This document shows positions 1-6,186 of a stretch of DNA of 7,108 nucleotides, piece by piece (the first letter of the stretch is position 1; every line of letters starts with the position of its first letter). The notes under the pieces are model-generated. The model was not told the origin of the DNA. It made no database searches and saw nothing but the letters and a program-made list of their open reading frames with translations. The position numbers were made by a program, and so were the translations under genes. This stretch comes from Alistipes sp. GTDB lineage: Bacteria; Bacteroidota; Bacteroidia; Bacteroidales; Rikenellaceae. The DNA is taken from positions 1 to 7,108 of the forward strand of contig JAGBTW010000063.1 of NCBI GenBank assembly GCA_017631135.1, written 5' to 3'.

Positions 1-36
1 AATATGACAGTAGTCGCTGACGAGGGAGTGTGCTTG

Positions 37-79
37 AAAAAAAAGTTGGGGCAAAGTGTTGGTGCGTCAACTTTTTTTT
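37..79. repeat. Perfect 12-bp inverted repeat overlapping the operon promoter
   Basis: AAAAAAAAGTTG at 37-48 is the exact reverse complement of CAACTTTTTTTT at 68-79, with 19 bases between the arms. The -33 element of the predicted promoter sits in the loop and the -7 element starts two bases after the right arm. As RNA it would be an A/T-rich hairpin ending in a U tract, so it could be a terminator for an upstream gene outside the window. As DNA it could be an operator, or the A tract could act as an upstream promoter element. The repeat itself is directly visible; its role is inference. Confidence 0.6.
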
Positions 80-88
80 GTACCTTTG
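59..88 (+). promoter_or_regulatory. Bacteroidetes-type promoter of the B12 operon
   Basis: TTG at 59-61 and TACCTTTG at 81-88 match the known Bacteroidetes -33 (TTG/TTTG) and -7 (TAnnTTTG) elements, separated by 19 bases, which is the usual spacing. The start point would then fall near 92-96, right at the 5' end of the riboswitch P1 stem at 94. This fit between promoter and aptamer supports both calls. The -7 match is exact; the -33 match is short. Confidence 0.75.
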
Positions 89-93
89 CAAAA

Positions 94-269
94 GCATTGG
101 TTCTCTTGGGCATGCTGCCCAGCAGAGATTAAAAGGGAAATGGGTGTGATTCCCATACAGTTCCCGCTGCTGTGAGTTCTAAAAAAGGCTCTACGACATC
201 ATTTTTGTCACTGGGGTAAGACCCTGGGAAGGCATCGTAGAGCGGAACAAGTCAGAAGACCTGCCAAGC
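94..269 (+). promoter_or_regulatory. Cobalamin (adenosylcobalamin-type) riboswitch aptamer
   Basis: The region carries the hallmarks of the cobalamin riboswitch family. The B12 box is AAGTCAGAAGACCTGCC at 249-265. P1 pairs 94-100 with 264-269 (GC, bulged A, TTGG with CCAAGC). P2 pairs 103-111 with 117-127. The conserved core GGGAA (135-139), GGGTGTGATTCCC (142-154) and TTCCCGC (161-167) follows. A long P6-type arm pairs GCTCTACGA (188-196) with TCGTAGAGC (235-243) and encloses CACTGGG and CCCTGGGAAGG. In this family B12 binding lowers expression of the downstream genes. That matches the btuG/btuB genes after it and predicts that the operon is switched on when B12 is scarce. Confidence 0.95.
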
Positions 270-344
270 GTTTATAACGAGATTATGCCTACGGCGAATG
301 GGCGGTCTGCGACTTGAGTTATTCAAGAGTTACATATTTTGCTA

Positions 345-446
345 ATGGGCGTAAAGGGTACGGGCTTAGTGTCGTTGTATGGCAATAAAAGCATATCCAA
401 GCCTACCATAGCAATATCGCAGCATAGCCAAAGGAGTAGGGTATGA
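345..446 (+). CDS. Possible 33-residue leader ORF in the riboswitch 5' UTR
   Basis: ATG at 345 opens a frame of 33 codons that ends with TGA at 444-446. The product would begin MGVKGTGLVSLYGNK and end in a basic, serine-rich tail (QHSQRSRV). I do not recognise it. No Shine-Dalgarno sequence precedes it, but an AT-rich stretch does (331-340), as is common in Bacteroidetes. Its stop overlaps the ATG of the next tiny frame in an ATGA junction. A 33-codon open frame can easily arise by chance, and the bases may be conserved as RNA structure rather than protein. Confidence 0.2.
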   Translation: MGVKGTGLVSLYGNKSISKPTIAISQHSQRSRV

Positions 447-466
447 GCACCTTCTCGTTGTGTTAA
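443..466 (+). CDS. Possible 7-residue leader peptide with a strong Shine-Dalgarno
   Basis: ATG at 443 begins a seven-codon frame (MSTFSLC, stop TAA at 464-466). AAGGAG at 431-436 sits six bases upstream. This is the best Shine-Dalgarno match in the whole control region and is unusual for a phylum that rarely uses one. The ATG overlaps the stop of the preceding small frame (ATGA, 443-446), the classic geometry of translational coupling. The frame is extremely short, so coding is only a possibility. AAGGAG may instead act as a pairing element in the switch. Confidence 0.2.
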   Translation: MSTFSLC

Positions 467-500
467 AGTTTACGGAGAATGACCTTTTAACAACAACATT

Positions 501-1715
501 ATGAGAAAGACTATTTTTCTGGCTTTGGGCGTAGTAGCTACGCTCGTGGCAATGGTAGGATGCTCCTACGACGATGAGGCAATCTGGGACAAGTTCACCG
601 AGCTTGAGCAGGATGTGGAAAAAAATCGTGAGGATATAGCGACACTCACGGCGCTCGTTGATGCTCTAAACTCGGGCAAGGTGATTGTTGCCACCGAGTC
701 GACAGACGAGGGTGTGGTGCTCACATTTAGCGATGGCACAACAATCCTTATCCGACACGGCGAAGATGGCGAGAATGGCGCTAACGGCGAGGATGGCGCA
801 GATGGCGACTCGATGTTTGAGTCGATAGAGGAGAATGAAACAGAGGTAGTTATAACGCTTACCGATGGTCGCGTGATACGCTTGCCCAAGTCGGTAAATA
901 GTGAGGATGAGGGTGTTGATAGTGGCGCCGATGATTTGGATTATGAGCTGCGCATACTGACATTTGAGGATGGCGATGCAGCATTTTCGCCCTATGAGCT
1001 TGACTACTGCGGTAGAACAATTGCCACATGGAGCGATTTGGTTGCCGAGGACCAGTATATGAGTTCGTTGATATACGATATGAGTGGCGCGGAGCCATAC
1101 TCCTGGTATGACGAGGGCAATACAGAGCTATGCCACGCCTTTCCCTATAACTATGGCTCGTATGCCTATTGGGGAGGTGGTCATGCGGTGTCTAACTATG
1201 CTAACCTTGACTATACGCTCTATGGCGATTATATGAATCAGCTCACCGTATATGGCGAGGAGGGCGCAGGTGGTCACGATGGCTCGGCGAACTTCTGCAT
1301 GCACTTCGGTTACAAGGATGACTCGGGGTATAATGGCACGGAGGAGCTCTCGAGCATCATGTTTGCCGACGGCGTGGCGCGTGTCGTTGACCATATGTGG
1401 GTGAATAACTCGTGCTATGCACTTAACTGCTACTATAATGGCAATGGTCTTACGGCTCCTATTGCAGATGGTGACAGAGTGTGGATTATTGCTACAGGAT
1501 ATGATGCTGATGATGAGAGCGTTGGTGAGTTGATATTCTATCTTGCCGATGGCCCCGATGCTGTGGTTACGGAGTGGACAAAGTGGGATTTGTCACCCTT
1601 GGGCGAGGTGGTGAGCATAGAGTTTAACCTCGCGGGCACAAGCGACAATGGCTACGGCTTTTCGCAACCCGCCTACTTTGCCTACGACGATGTGGCAGTG
1701 CGTTTTGAAAAGTAA
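501..1715 (+). CDS. DUF4988/DUF4465 surface lipoprotein, candidate BtuH-type corrinoid-binding protein
   Basis: The 404-residue product starts with a lipoprotein signal peptide ending MVGC, so Cys21 is the lipidated residue. SYDDE follows it, an acidic tail like the Bacteroidetes surface-export signal. Residues about 24-130 resemble DUF4988: a helical, probably coiled-coil stretch (28-57), a VVLTFSDGTTILI strand pair, six Gly-X-Y triplets (87-104) and a second strand pair (VVITLTDGRVIRL). A short acidic linker leads to a DUF4465-like domain (about 150-402), opening LTFEDGD and closing with YFAYDDVAVRFEK. DUF4465-type lipoproteins occur in Bacteroidetes B12 loci, and from memory the BtuH corrinoid-binding family belongs here; I could not check this. 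It is the first long gene behind the cobalamin riboswitch, 3 bases before the next gene. A role in capturing B12 at the cell surface is inferred from family and context. Confidence 0.8.
   Translation: MRKTIFLALGVVATLVAMVGCSYDDEAIWDKFTELEQDVEKNREDIATLTALVDALNSGKVIVATESTDEGVVLTFSDGTTILIRHGEDGENGANGEDGADGDSMFESIEENETEVVITLTDGRVIRLPKSVNSEDEGVDSGADDLDYELRILTFEDGDAAFSPYELDYCGRTIATWSDLVAEDQYMSSLIYDMSGAEPYSWYDEGNTELCHAFPYNYGSYAYWGGGHAVSNYANLDYTLYGDYMNQLTVYGEEGAGGHDGSANFCMHFGYKDDSGYNGTEELSSIMFADGVARVVDHMWVNNSCYALNCYYNGNGLTAPIADGDRVWIIATGYDADDESVGELIFYLADGPDAVVTEWTKWDLSPLGEVVSIEFNLAGTSDNGYGFSQPAYFAYDDVAVRFEK
759..812 (+). repeat. Collagen-like Gly-X-Y repeat segment within the first lipoprotein gene
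   Basis: Six consecutive Gly-X-Y triplets (residues 87-104; GED, GEN, GAN, GED, GAD, GDS) are encoded by a degenerate GGC-rich repeat with recurring GATGGCG units. The segment separates the coiled-coil stalk from the C-terminal domain and is very acidic. It is a known element of DUF4988 proteins and could be a spacer or a calcium-binding stretch; that role is inference. Confidence 0.7.
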
Positions 1716-1718
1716 GAT

Positions 1719-2855
1719 ATGAAGAGAGTTTTAGAGATATTGTTTTTAAGTGTGATTGTTGTAGTCGCCTCGTCGTGCAATATCGACGAGGAGATTACAA
1801 CGGCGTTGCCCCCACGCATTTTGGCAGATACCAAGACGTCGTACCGCCTGAAGGTGGGCGATGAGTTACGCCTTGCCCCCAATGTTGAGAATGATGATGA
1901 GGCGTCGTTTAGCTGGAGCATCGAGGGTTGTGAAGTGTCGACAGAGCGTGCCTACATCTTTACTGCCGAGAGTGTGGGCAGAGTGTGTGTAACATTTAGT
2001 GTTACAACCATATCGGGCGAAGCAAATCAGGATTATACCATCGATGTTATCGATAGTTTCAAGGTCTACGACTACACCCCTGCGCCCGGTCAGTTTATCA
2101 ACGAGCTAAGGACGGGTGGCTTCGATGGCACGGAGTCTACCGCGGAGAGTGCTATCGCCTATGCCGAGCGTAGACTAACCGATGGCAACTGGGTGTCGCT
2201 CGGAGGCTTTGGCGGCTATATCATCATGGGTCTCGACCACAGCATTACAAATGGCGAGGGTGCAGATTTTGCCATTGTGTGCAACGCCTTTGATGGCTCT
2301 TCGGAGCCTGGTGTGGTGTGGGTCATGCAGGACGAAAATGGCGATGGCGAGCCTAATGACAGATGGTTTGAGCTGGCTGGCTCGGAGACAGGTAAGGTGG
2401 AGACTGTGCAGAACTACGAGGTGACATACTACCGCCCAAGTGGTGTAGCAATGTCGGTAGAGTGGACTGATAACAAGGGTAATAGTGGTGTAATTCCCTA
2501 TATGAAGGAGTTTCATTCGCAGGAGTGCTACTATCCCCTCTGGATAGCCGAGGATAGCTATACCCTGGCGGGTACGCTACTCAAGGCTCGCAACTACGAT
2601 AGCATGGGTAATGGTGCTATGTGGGTAAATCCGCACTACGACTGGGGATATGTGGACAATGCAAGCCCCGAGGATTACGTCACTGCGGAGCGTGCAAACC
2701 ACCTCGATATTGCCAATGCCGTAGATAGCCAGGGCAGCGCCATAGAGTTGGAGTATGTCGACTTCGTGAAGGTGCAGTGTGCTGTGCAGACCACGAGTGG
2801 CTGGCTGGGCGAGCTCTCTACGGAGGTGTGTGGATTATACGACTTGAACAATTAG
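1719..2855 (+). CDS. Surface lipoprotein with Ig/PKD-like domain, accessory B12-uptake candidate
   Basis: The 378-residue product has a signal peptide ending ASSC (lipid Cys20), followed by NIDEE, consistent with outer-membrane surface display. Residues about 30-112 look like an Ig/PKD-type beta-sandwich (GDELRLAPNV, SFSWSIEG, VTFSVTT). Residues about 117-376 form a larger domain seen in uncharacterised Bacteroidetes 'cell surface protein' entries. It contains an EF-hand- or dockerin-like loop (DENGDGEPND, 205-214), likely calcium-binding, and ends with a segment LDIANAVDSQGSAIELEYVDFVKVQ split by a conserved acidic pattern and a STEVCG motif. Six cysteines besides the lipid one (71, 90, 188, 270, 354, 371) could form disulfides. 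It lies 3 bases after the first lipoprotein gene and 3 before btuG, so the genes are surely co-transcribed. Its molecular function is not known to me; corrinoid binding or complex assembly is inferred only from context. Confidence 0.8.
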   Translation: MKRVLEILFLSVIVVVASSCNIDEEITTALPPRILADTKTSYRLKVGDELRLAPNVENDDEASFSWSIEGCEVSTERAYIFTAESVGRVCVTFSVTTISGEANQDYTIDVIDSFKVYDYTPAPGQFINELRTGGFDGTESTAESAIAYAERRLTDGNWVSLGGFGGYIIMGLDHSITNGEGADFAIVCNAFDGSSEPGVVWVMQDENGDGEPNDRWFELAGSETGKVETVQNYEVTYYRPSGVAMSVEWTDNKGNSGVIPYMKEFHSQECYYPLWIAEDSYTLAGTLLKARNYDSMGNGAMWVNPHYDWGYVDNASPEDYVTAERANHLDIANAVDSQGSAIELEYVDFVKVQCAVQTTSGWLGELSTEVCGLYDLNN

Positions 2856-2858
2856 TCT

Positions 2859-3926
2859 ATGAGTAGAGCGGTAACATATATAACAACCTTATTGCTGATT
2901 ACGCTCGCCTCGTGCATGAAGTGGGAGTATGGCTTGGAGGAGGATTTCGATATGTCGACCTCGGGCGATGGACTCTTCATCTGCAACGAGGGTAACTTTC
3001 AGTATGGCAACGCCACGCTCTCGTACTACGACCCCGAGACCAAAACGGTGCAGAACGAGGTATTCTATCGTGCTAACGCCATGAAGCTCGGCGATGTGTG
3101 CCAGAGTATGATTATTCGCGACGGCATAGGCTGGGTCGTAGTCAACAACTCGCACGTCGTCTTTGCCATCGATATAAACACCTTTAAGGAGGTGGGACGC
3201 ATCACCAACCTAACATCGCCACGCTACATACACTTCCTCTCGGACGAGAAGGCCTACATAACGCAGATTTGGGATAACCGCATCTTCATCGTCAACCCCA
3301 AGCGCTACGAGGTTACGGGCTACATCGAGATTCCGCGCATGACAATGGAGAGTGGCTCTACGGAGCAGATGGTGCAGTATGGCAAGTACCTCTATGTCAA
3401 CTGCTGGTCGTACCAAAATCGCATCATAAAGATTGACACCGAGACCGACGAGGTTGTCGATGAGCTCATAGTTGGCATTCAGCCAACGTCGCTCGTCATG
3501 GACTGCAATAATAAGCTGTGGACCGTAACCGATGGTGGCTACGAGGGCTCGCCCTATGGTCACGAAGCACCCTCGCTCTATCGCATCGATGCCGAGACAT
3601 TCACCATCGAGAAGCAGTTCAAATTTGACTTTGGCGACTGGCCCTCGGAGGTGCAACTCAATGGCACGAAGGATAAGATATATTGGCTAAACGACGACGT
3701 GTGGGAAATGGATGTGACCGCCGACCGTGTCCCAGTGCGACCATTCTTGCCCTACAACGGCACGCTATACTATGGTCTTACGGTGTGCCCGCGTACGGGC
3801 GATGTCTACATTGCCGATGCCATAGACTATGTGCAGCAGGGCATGGTATATCGCTACTCGAAAGATAAGGAGCTCCTCGATAGCTTCTATGTGGGCATCA
3901 TACCTGGTGCTTTTTGTTGGAAATAA
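2859..3926 (+). CDS. btuG: BtuG, cobalamin-capturing surface beta-propeller lipoprotein
   Basis: The 355-residue product has a lipoprotein signal peptide ending LASC (Cys19). The rest is a YncE-like (DUF5074-type) seven-bladed propeller, matching the family's usual length. Stretches I recognise as typical of BtuG are GLFICNEGNFQYGNATLSYY (38-57), SPRYIHFLS (120-128), STEQMVQYGKY (167-177), IQPTSLVMD (207-215), TDGGYEGSPYGHEAPSLY (224-241), PSEVQLNGT (262-270), YIADAIDY (317-324) and the ending PGAFCWK. In Bacteroides, BtuG binds cobalamin with extremely high affinity on the cell surface and forms a lid on BtuB, delivering the ligand to it. The gene follows the previous one by 3 bases and precedes btuB by 12 bases. 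Unlike the two upstream lipoproteins, the residues right after the cysteine (MKWEYGLEEDFD) become acidic only after a few positions. Confidence 0.93.
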   Translation: MSRAVTYITTLLLITLASCMKWEYGLEEDFDMSTSGDGLFICNEGNFQYGNATLSYYDPETKTVQNEVFYRANAMKLGDVCQSMIIRDGIGWVVVNNSHVVFAIDINTFKEVGRITNLTSPRYIHFLSDEKAYITQIWDNRIFIVNPKRYEVTGYIEIPRMTMESGSTEQMVQYGKYLYVNCWSYQNRIIKIDTETDEVVDELIVGIQPTSLVMDCNNKLWTVTDGGYEGSPYGHEAPSLYRIDAETFTIEKQFKFDFGDWPSEVQLNGTKDKIYWLNDDVWEMDVTADRVPVRPFLPYNGTLYYGLTVCPRTGDVYIADAIDYVQQGMVYRYSKDKELLDSFYVGIIPGAFCWK

Positions 3927-3938
3927 GGGTGTGAGGCT

Positions 3939-5993
3939 ATGCGAAGACTACTAATTATACTATCTATATTGTTAGTGCCCTATCTCGCTGTGGCACAAGA
4001 GAGTGACACCAAGGATTGGGCGCGTAAGGGACTCCATATCCCCGAGGTGTCGGTATATGGCACGCGCCCCATCAAGGAGATAGGCACGCAGCAGACAAAG
4101 TTCGACACGCTGGTACTCAAAGAGAACATCGCACTCTCGATGGCGGATGTCCTTACCTTTAACTCGGCAATATTTGTCAAGAACTATGGCCGCGCAACGC
4201 TCTCTACCGTGGCCTTTCGTGGTACATCGCCCTCGCACACCCAGGTGTCGTGGAACGGCATGAAGATAAACAACCCCATGCTCGGCATGACAGACTTCTC
4301 GATGATACCCTCATACTTCATTGATGATGCCTCGCTGCTGCATGGCACATCCTCGGTGAACGAGACGGGTGGCGGTCTTGGTGGCGCTGTGAAGCTCTCA
4401 ACAAAGCCCGCAAATGCCAGGGGCTTCGGCCTGCAGTATGTTCAGGGTGTGGGCTCGTTCAAGACCTTCGATGAGTTCTTGCGCCTGACCTATGGTGACG
4501 ACCATTGGCAGGTATCTACGCGTGCGGTATACTCGTCGTCGCCCAACGACTACAAATACCGCAACCACGACAAAAAGGTGAACATCTACGATGATGATAT
4601 GAACATCATCGACCAGTACTACCCGATAGAGCGTAACCGCAGTGGCGCGTACAAAGACCTACACATCTTGCAGGAGGTGTATTACAATACGGGCAAGGGC
4701 GATAAGCTCGGTCTAAATGCGTGGTATATAAACTCTAACCGCGAGCTTGCCATGCTTACGGTAGACCATGGTGATGCAACAGACTTCGAGAATCGTCAGC
4801 GTGAACATACATTCCGCAGTGTGCTGTCGTGGGACCATCTGCGCAGCGACTGGAAGCTCGGCGCACGAGGAGGATACATAAACACCTGGATGGCATACGA
4901 CTACAAGCGCGATGTGGGTAATGGCACGATGGCGCACATGACGCGCTCGCGCAGTCGCATAAACACCTTCTATGGTCAGCTCGATGGCGAGTACTACATC
5001 GGCAACGAGTGGCTCTTTACTGCCAACCTCTCGCTCCACCAGCATATCGTCGAGAGCGAGGATAAGAACATCGTGCGTCAGGATGGCAACAAGGCTATCG
5101 TAGGCTATCGCAAGGGTCGCCCCGAGCTCTCGGGCTCTATATCCGCAAAGTGGCGTCCCGTTGACCGCTTCGGCATCTCCATGGTTATCCGCGAGGAGAT
5201 GTTCGGTCGCGAGTGGACACCCATCATTCCCGCGCTCTTTGTCGATGGCGTAGTCTCGAAGCGCGGAAACATCGTTGCCAAGGCGTCGCTCTCGCGCAAC
5301 TATCGCTTCCCCTCGCTCAATGACCTCTACTTCCTCCCTGGTGGTAACCCCGACCTTAAGAAGGAGTCGGGATGGACATACGACGCGGGACTATCATTCG
5401 CCGTTGGCAAGGAGGGCGTGTACTCTCTCACAGGCTCGGCAAACTGGTTCGAGTCCTTCATCAAAGATTGGATAATATGGCTGCCCACACCCAAGGGCTT
5501 CTTCTCTCCCGACAACATCAAAGATGTGCACGCCTACGGTGTAGAGCTTAAGGGAGACCTCAATGTGGCGCTCGCCCCAGAGTGGCAGCTTGGTCTAAAC
5601 GGCACATTCTCGTGGACACCATCCATCAATGTCGGTGAGCCACGCACACCCGCAGACCAATCTGTGGGCAAGCAACTGCCATACGTTCCCGAGCTATCAT
5701 CTACCGTAACAGGTCGCCTTACATGGCGCACATGGTCCTTCCTCTATAAGTGGTGCTACTACTCCGAGCGATTTACCATGTCTTCCAACGATATATCACT
5801 TACAGGTAAGCTCCCACCATACTTTATGTCAAACATATCTCTCGAGAAGAGCTTTGCATTTAAGTGGGCAGATTTCTCCGTTAAGGGTGCTATAAATAAC
5901 CTCTTTAACGAAGAGTATCTCTCTGTCCTCTCGCGCCCAATGCCGGGAATTAATTTTGAGATATTCCTATCCATTACCCCCCATTTCAAGTGA
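3939..5993 (+). CDS. btuB: BtuB, TonB-dependent outer-membrane cobalamin transporter
   Basis: The 684-residue product has a Sec signal peptide (cleavage likely after AVA, residue 19). A TonB-box-like region (IPEVSVYGTRP, 34-44) follows. The plug domain spans about 50-156, with VAFRGTSPSHTQVSWNGMKI (91-110), INNP and the GGGLGGAVKLSTK strand (144-156). The rest is a 22-strand-type beta-barrel with a NYRFPSLNDLYFLPGGNPDLKKE block (split over about 455-476) and the late barrel motif INNLFNEEYLSV typical of TonB-dependent receptors. No carboxypeptidase-like N-terminal extension is present, so it is BtuB-like rather than SusC-like. It imports cobalamin into the periplasm using TonB-ExbBD energy. 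GAGG at 3933-3936 is a weak ribosome-binding match very close to the ATG. It is the last gene of the operon; its pairing with btuG and the riboswitch fixes the substrate as a corrinoid. Confidence 0.93.
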   Translation: MRRLLIILSILLVPYLAVAQESDTKDWARKGLHIPEVSVYGTRPIKEIGTQQTKFDTLVLKENIALSMADVLTFNSAIFVKNYGRATLSTVAFRGTSPSHTQVSWNGMKINNPMLGMTDFSMIPSYFIDDASLLHGTSSVNETGGGLGGAVKLSTKPANARGFGLQYVQGVGSFKTFDEFLRLTYGDDHWQVSTRAVYSSSPNDYKYRNHDKKVNIYDDDMNIIDQYYPIERNRSGAYKDLHILQEVYYNTGKGDKLGLNAWYINSNRELAMLTVDHGDATDFENRQREHTFRSVLSWDHLRSDWKLGARGGYINTWMAYDYKRDVGNGTMAHMTRSRSRINTFYGQLDGEYYIGNEWLFTANLSLHQHIVESEDKNIVRQDGNKAIVGYRKGRPELSGSISAKWRPVDRFGISMVIREEMFGREWTPIIPALFVDGVVSKRGNIVAKASLSRNYRFPSLNDLYFLPGGNPDLKKESGWTYDAGLSFAVGKEGVYSLTGSANWFESFIKDWIIWLPTPKGFFSPDNIKDVHAYGVELKGDLNVALAPEWQLGLNGTFSWTPSINVGEPRTPADQSVGKQLPYVPELSSTVTGRLTWRTWSFLYKWCYYSERFTMSSNDISLTGKLPPYFMSNISLEKSFAFKWADFSVKGAINNLFNEEYLSVLSRPMPGINFEIFLSITPHFK

Positions 5994-6121
5994 TTTGGAG
6001 TGATAAGGCAGACATCTACTGCCGCTAACAAAAAGTCCCGACAATGAGCAGTACATTTAAGTACAGCCCATCGTCGGGATTTTTGCCGAGCGTTGTATCT
6101 GCAGCCTTCTGACTCCAAATC
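5992..6121. repeat. Long imperfect inverted repeat enclosing the terminator
   Basis: GATTTGGAGT at 5992-6001 is the exact reverse complement of ACTCCAAATC at 6112-6121. Further in, AAGGC (6005-6009) matches GCCTT (6104-6108) and CAGA (6009-6012) matches TCTG (6098-6101). The inner arms are the terminator stem. The whole thus folds as a 130-base interrupted hairpin whose left tip overlaps the btuB stop codon (TGA, 5991-5993). I see no flanking target duplication. It may be an elongated bidirectional terminator or the remnant of a small inverted-repeat element. Confidence 0.55.
6030..6084. terminator. Bidirectional intrinsic terminator between btuB and the convergent permease gene
   Basis: TCCCGAC at 6036-6042 pairs with GTCGGGA at 6073-6079. 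The stem continues with ATG/CAT (6044-6046 with 6069-6071) and GTAC/GTAC (6051-6054 with 6061-6064). It is followed by five Ts (6080-6084) and preceded by five As (6030-6034). It can therefore end transcripts from both directions: the B12 operon on the + strand and the permease gene on the - strand, which converge here. Confidence 0.88.
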
Positions 6122-6186
6122 GGGTTTTGGTGCTAATGACGGTTGATTTTATTGGGTAGTCGTATTCCCGTCTACTCTCAACTAAC

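Larger units (their letters stand above)
270..500 (+). promoter_or_regulatory. Long post-aptamer leader (putative expression platform)
   Basis: These 231 bases separate the B12 box from the first long gene. No GC-rich stem followed by a U run is visible, so control is more likely translational than by termination; this is inference. Visible structures are CTTGA/TCAAG (313-317 with 323-327); GGTA plus GGCTT (357-360, 363-367) pairing with AAGCC plus TACC (399-407); and GTTAAAG (462-468) pairing with C-TTTAAC (484, 486-491), whose loop exposes GGAG at 474-477 just upstream of the start at 501. GCGG at 302-305 could pair with CCGC at 164-167 in the aptamer, the kind of loop-loop contact (L5-L13) this riboswitch class uses. 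Two small reading frames also lie here. Confidence 0.5.

Noticed and set aside
1..36. Possible end of an upstream gene at the left edge
   Set aside because: The stretch is too short to show any coding signal on either strand, so nothing can be supported.
334..341. Possible second promoter -7 element (ATATTTTG) in the leader
   Set aside because: It matches only the TTTG half of TAnnTTTG, and no TTG lies at the expected 19-21 base distance.
759..812. Tandem DNA repeat as a possible mobile or slippage array
   Set aside because: The repeat units are degenerate and follow Gly-X-Y codons. This is the collagen-like protein segment typical of DUF4988, not a separate DNA repeat.
2182..2424. 80-codon open frame on the + strand within the second lipoprotein gene
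   Set aside because: It is a different frame of a well-supported gene with a lipoprotein signal and recognisable domains. Its product has no recognisable features.
3210..3656. 148-codon open frame on the - strand inside btuG
   Set aside because: It lies wholly antisense to a clearly recognised gene, has no signal peptide or family resemblance, and is explained by the codon bias of the + strand gene.
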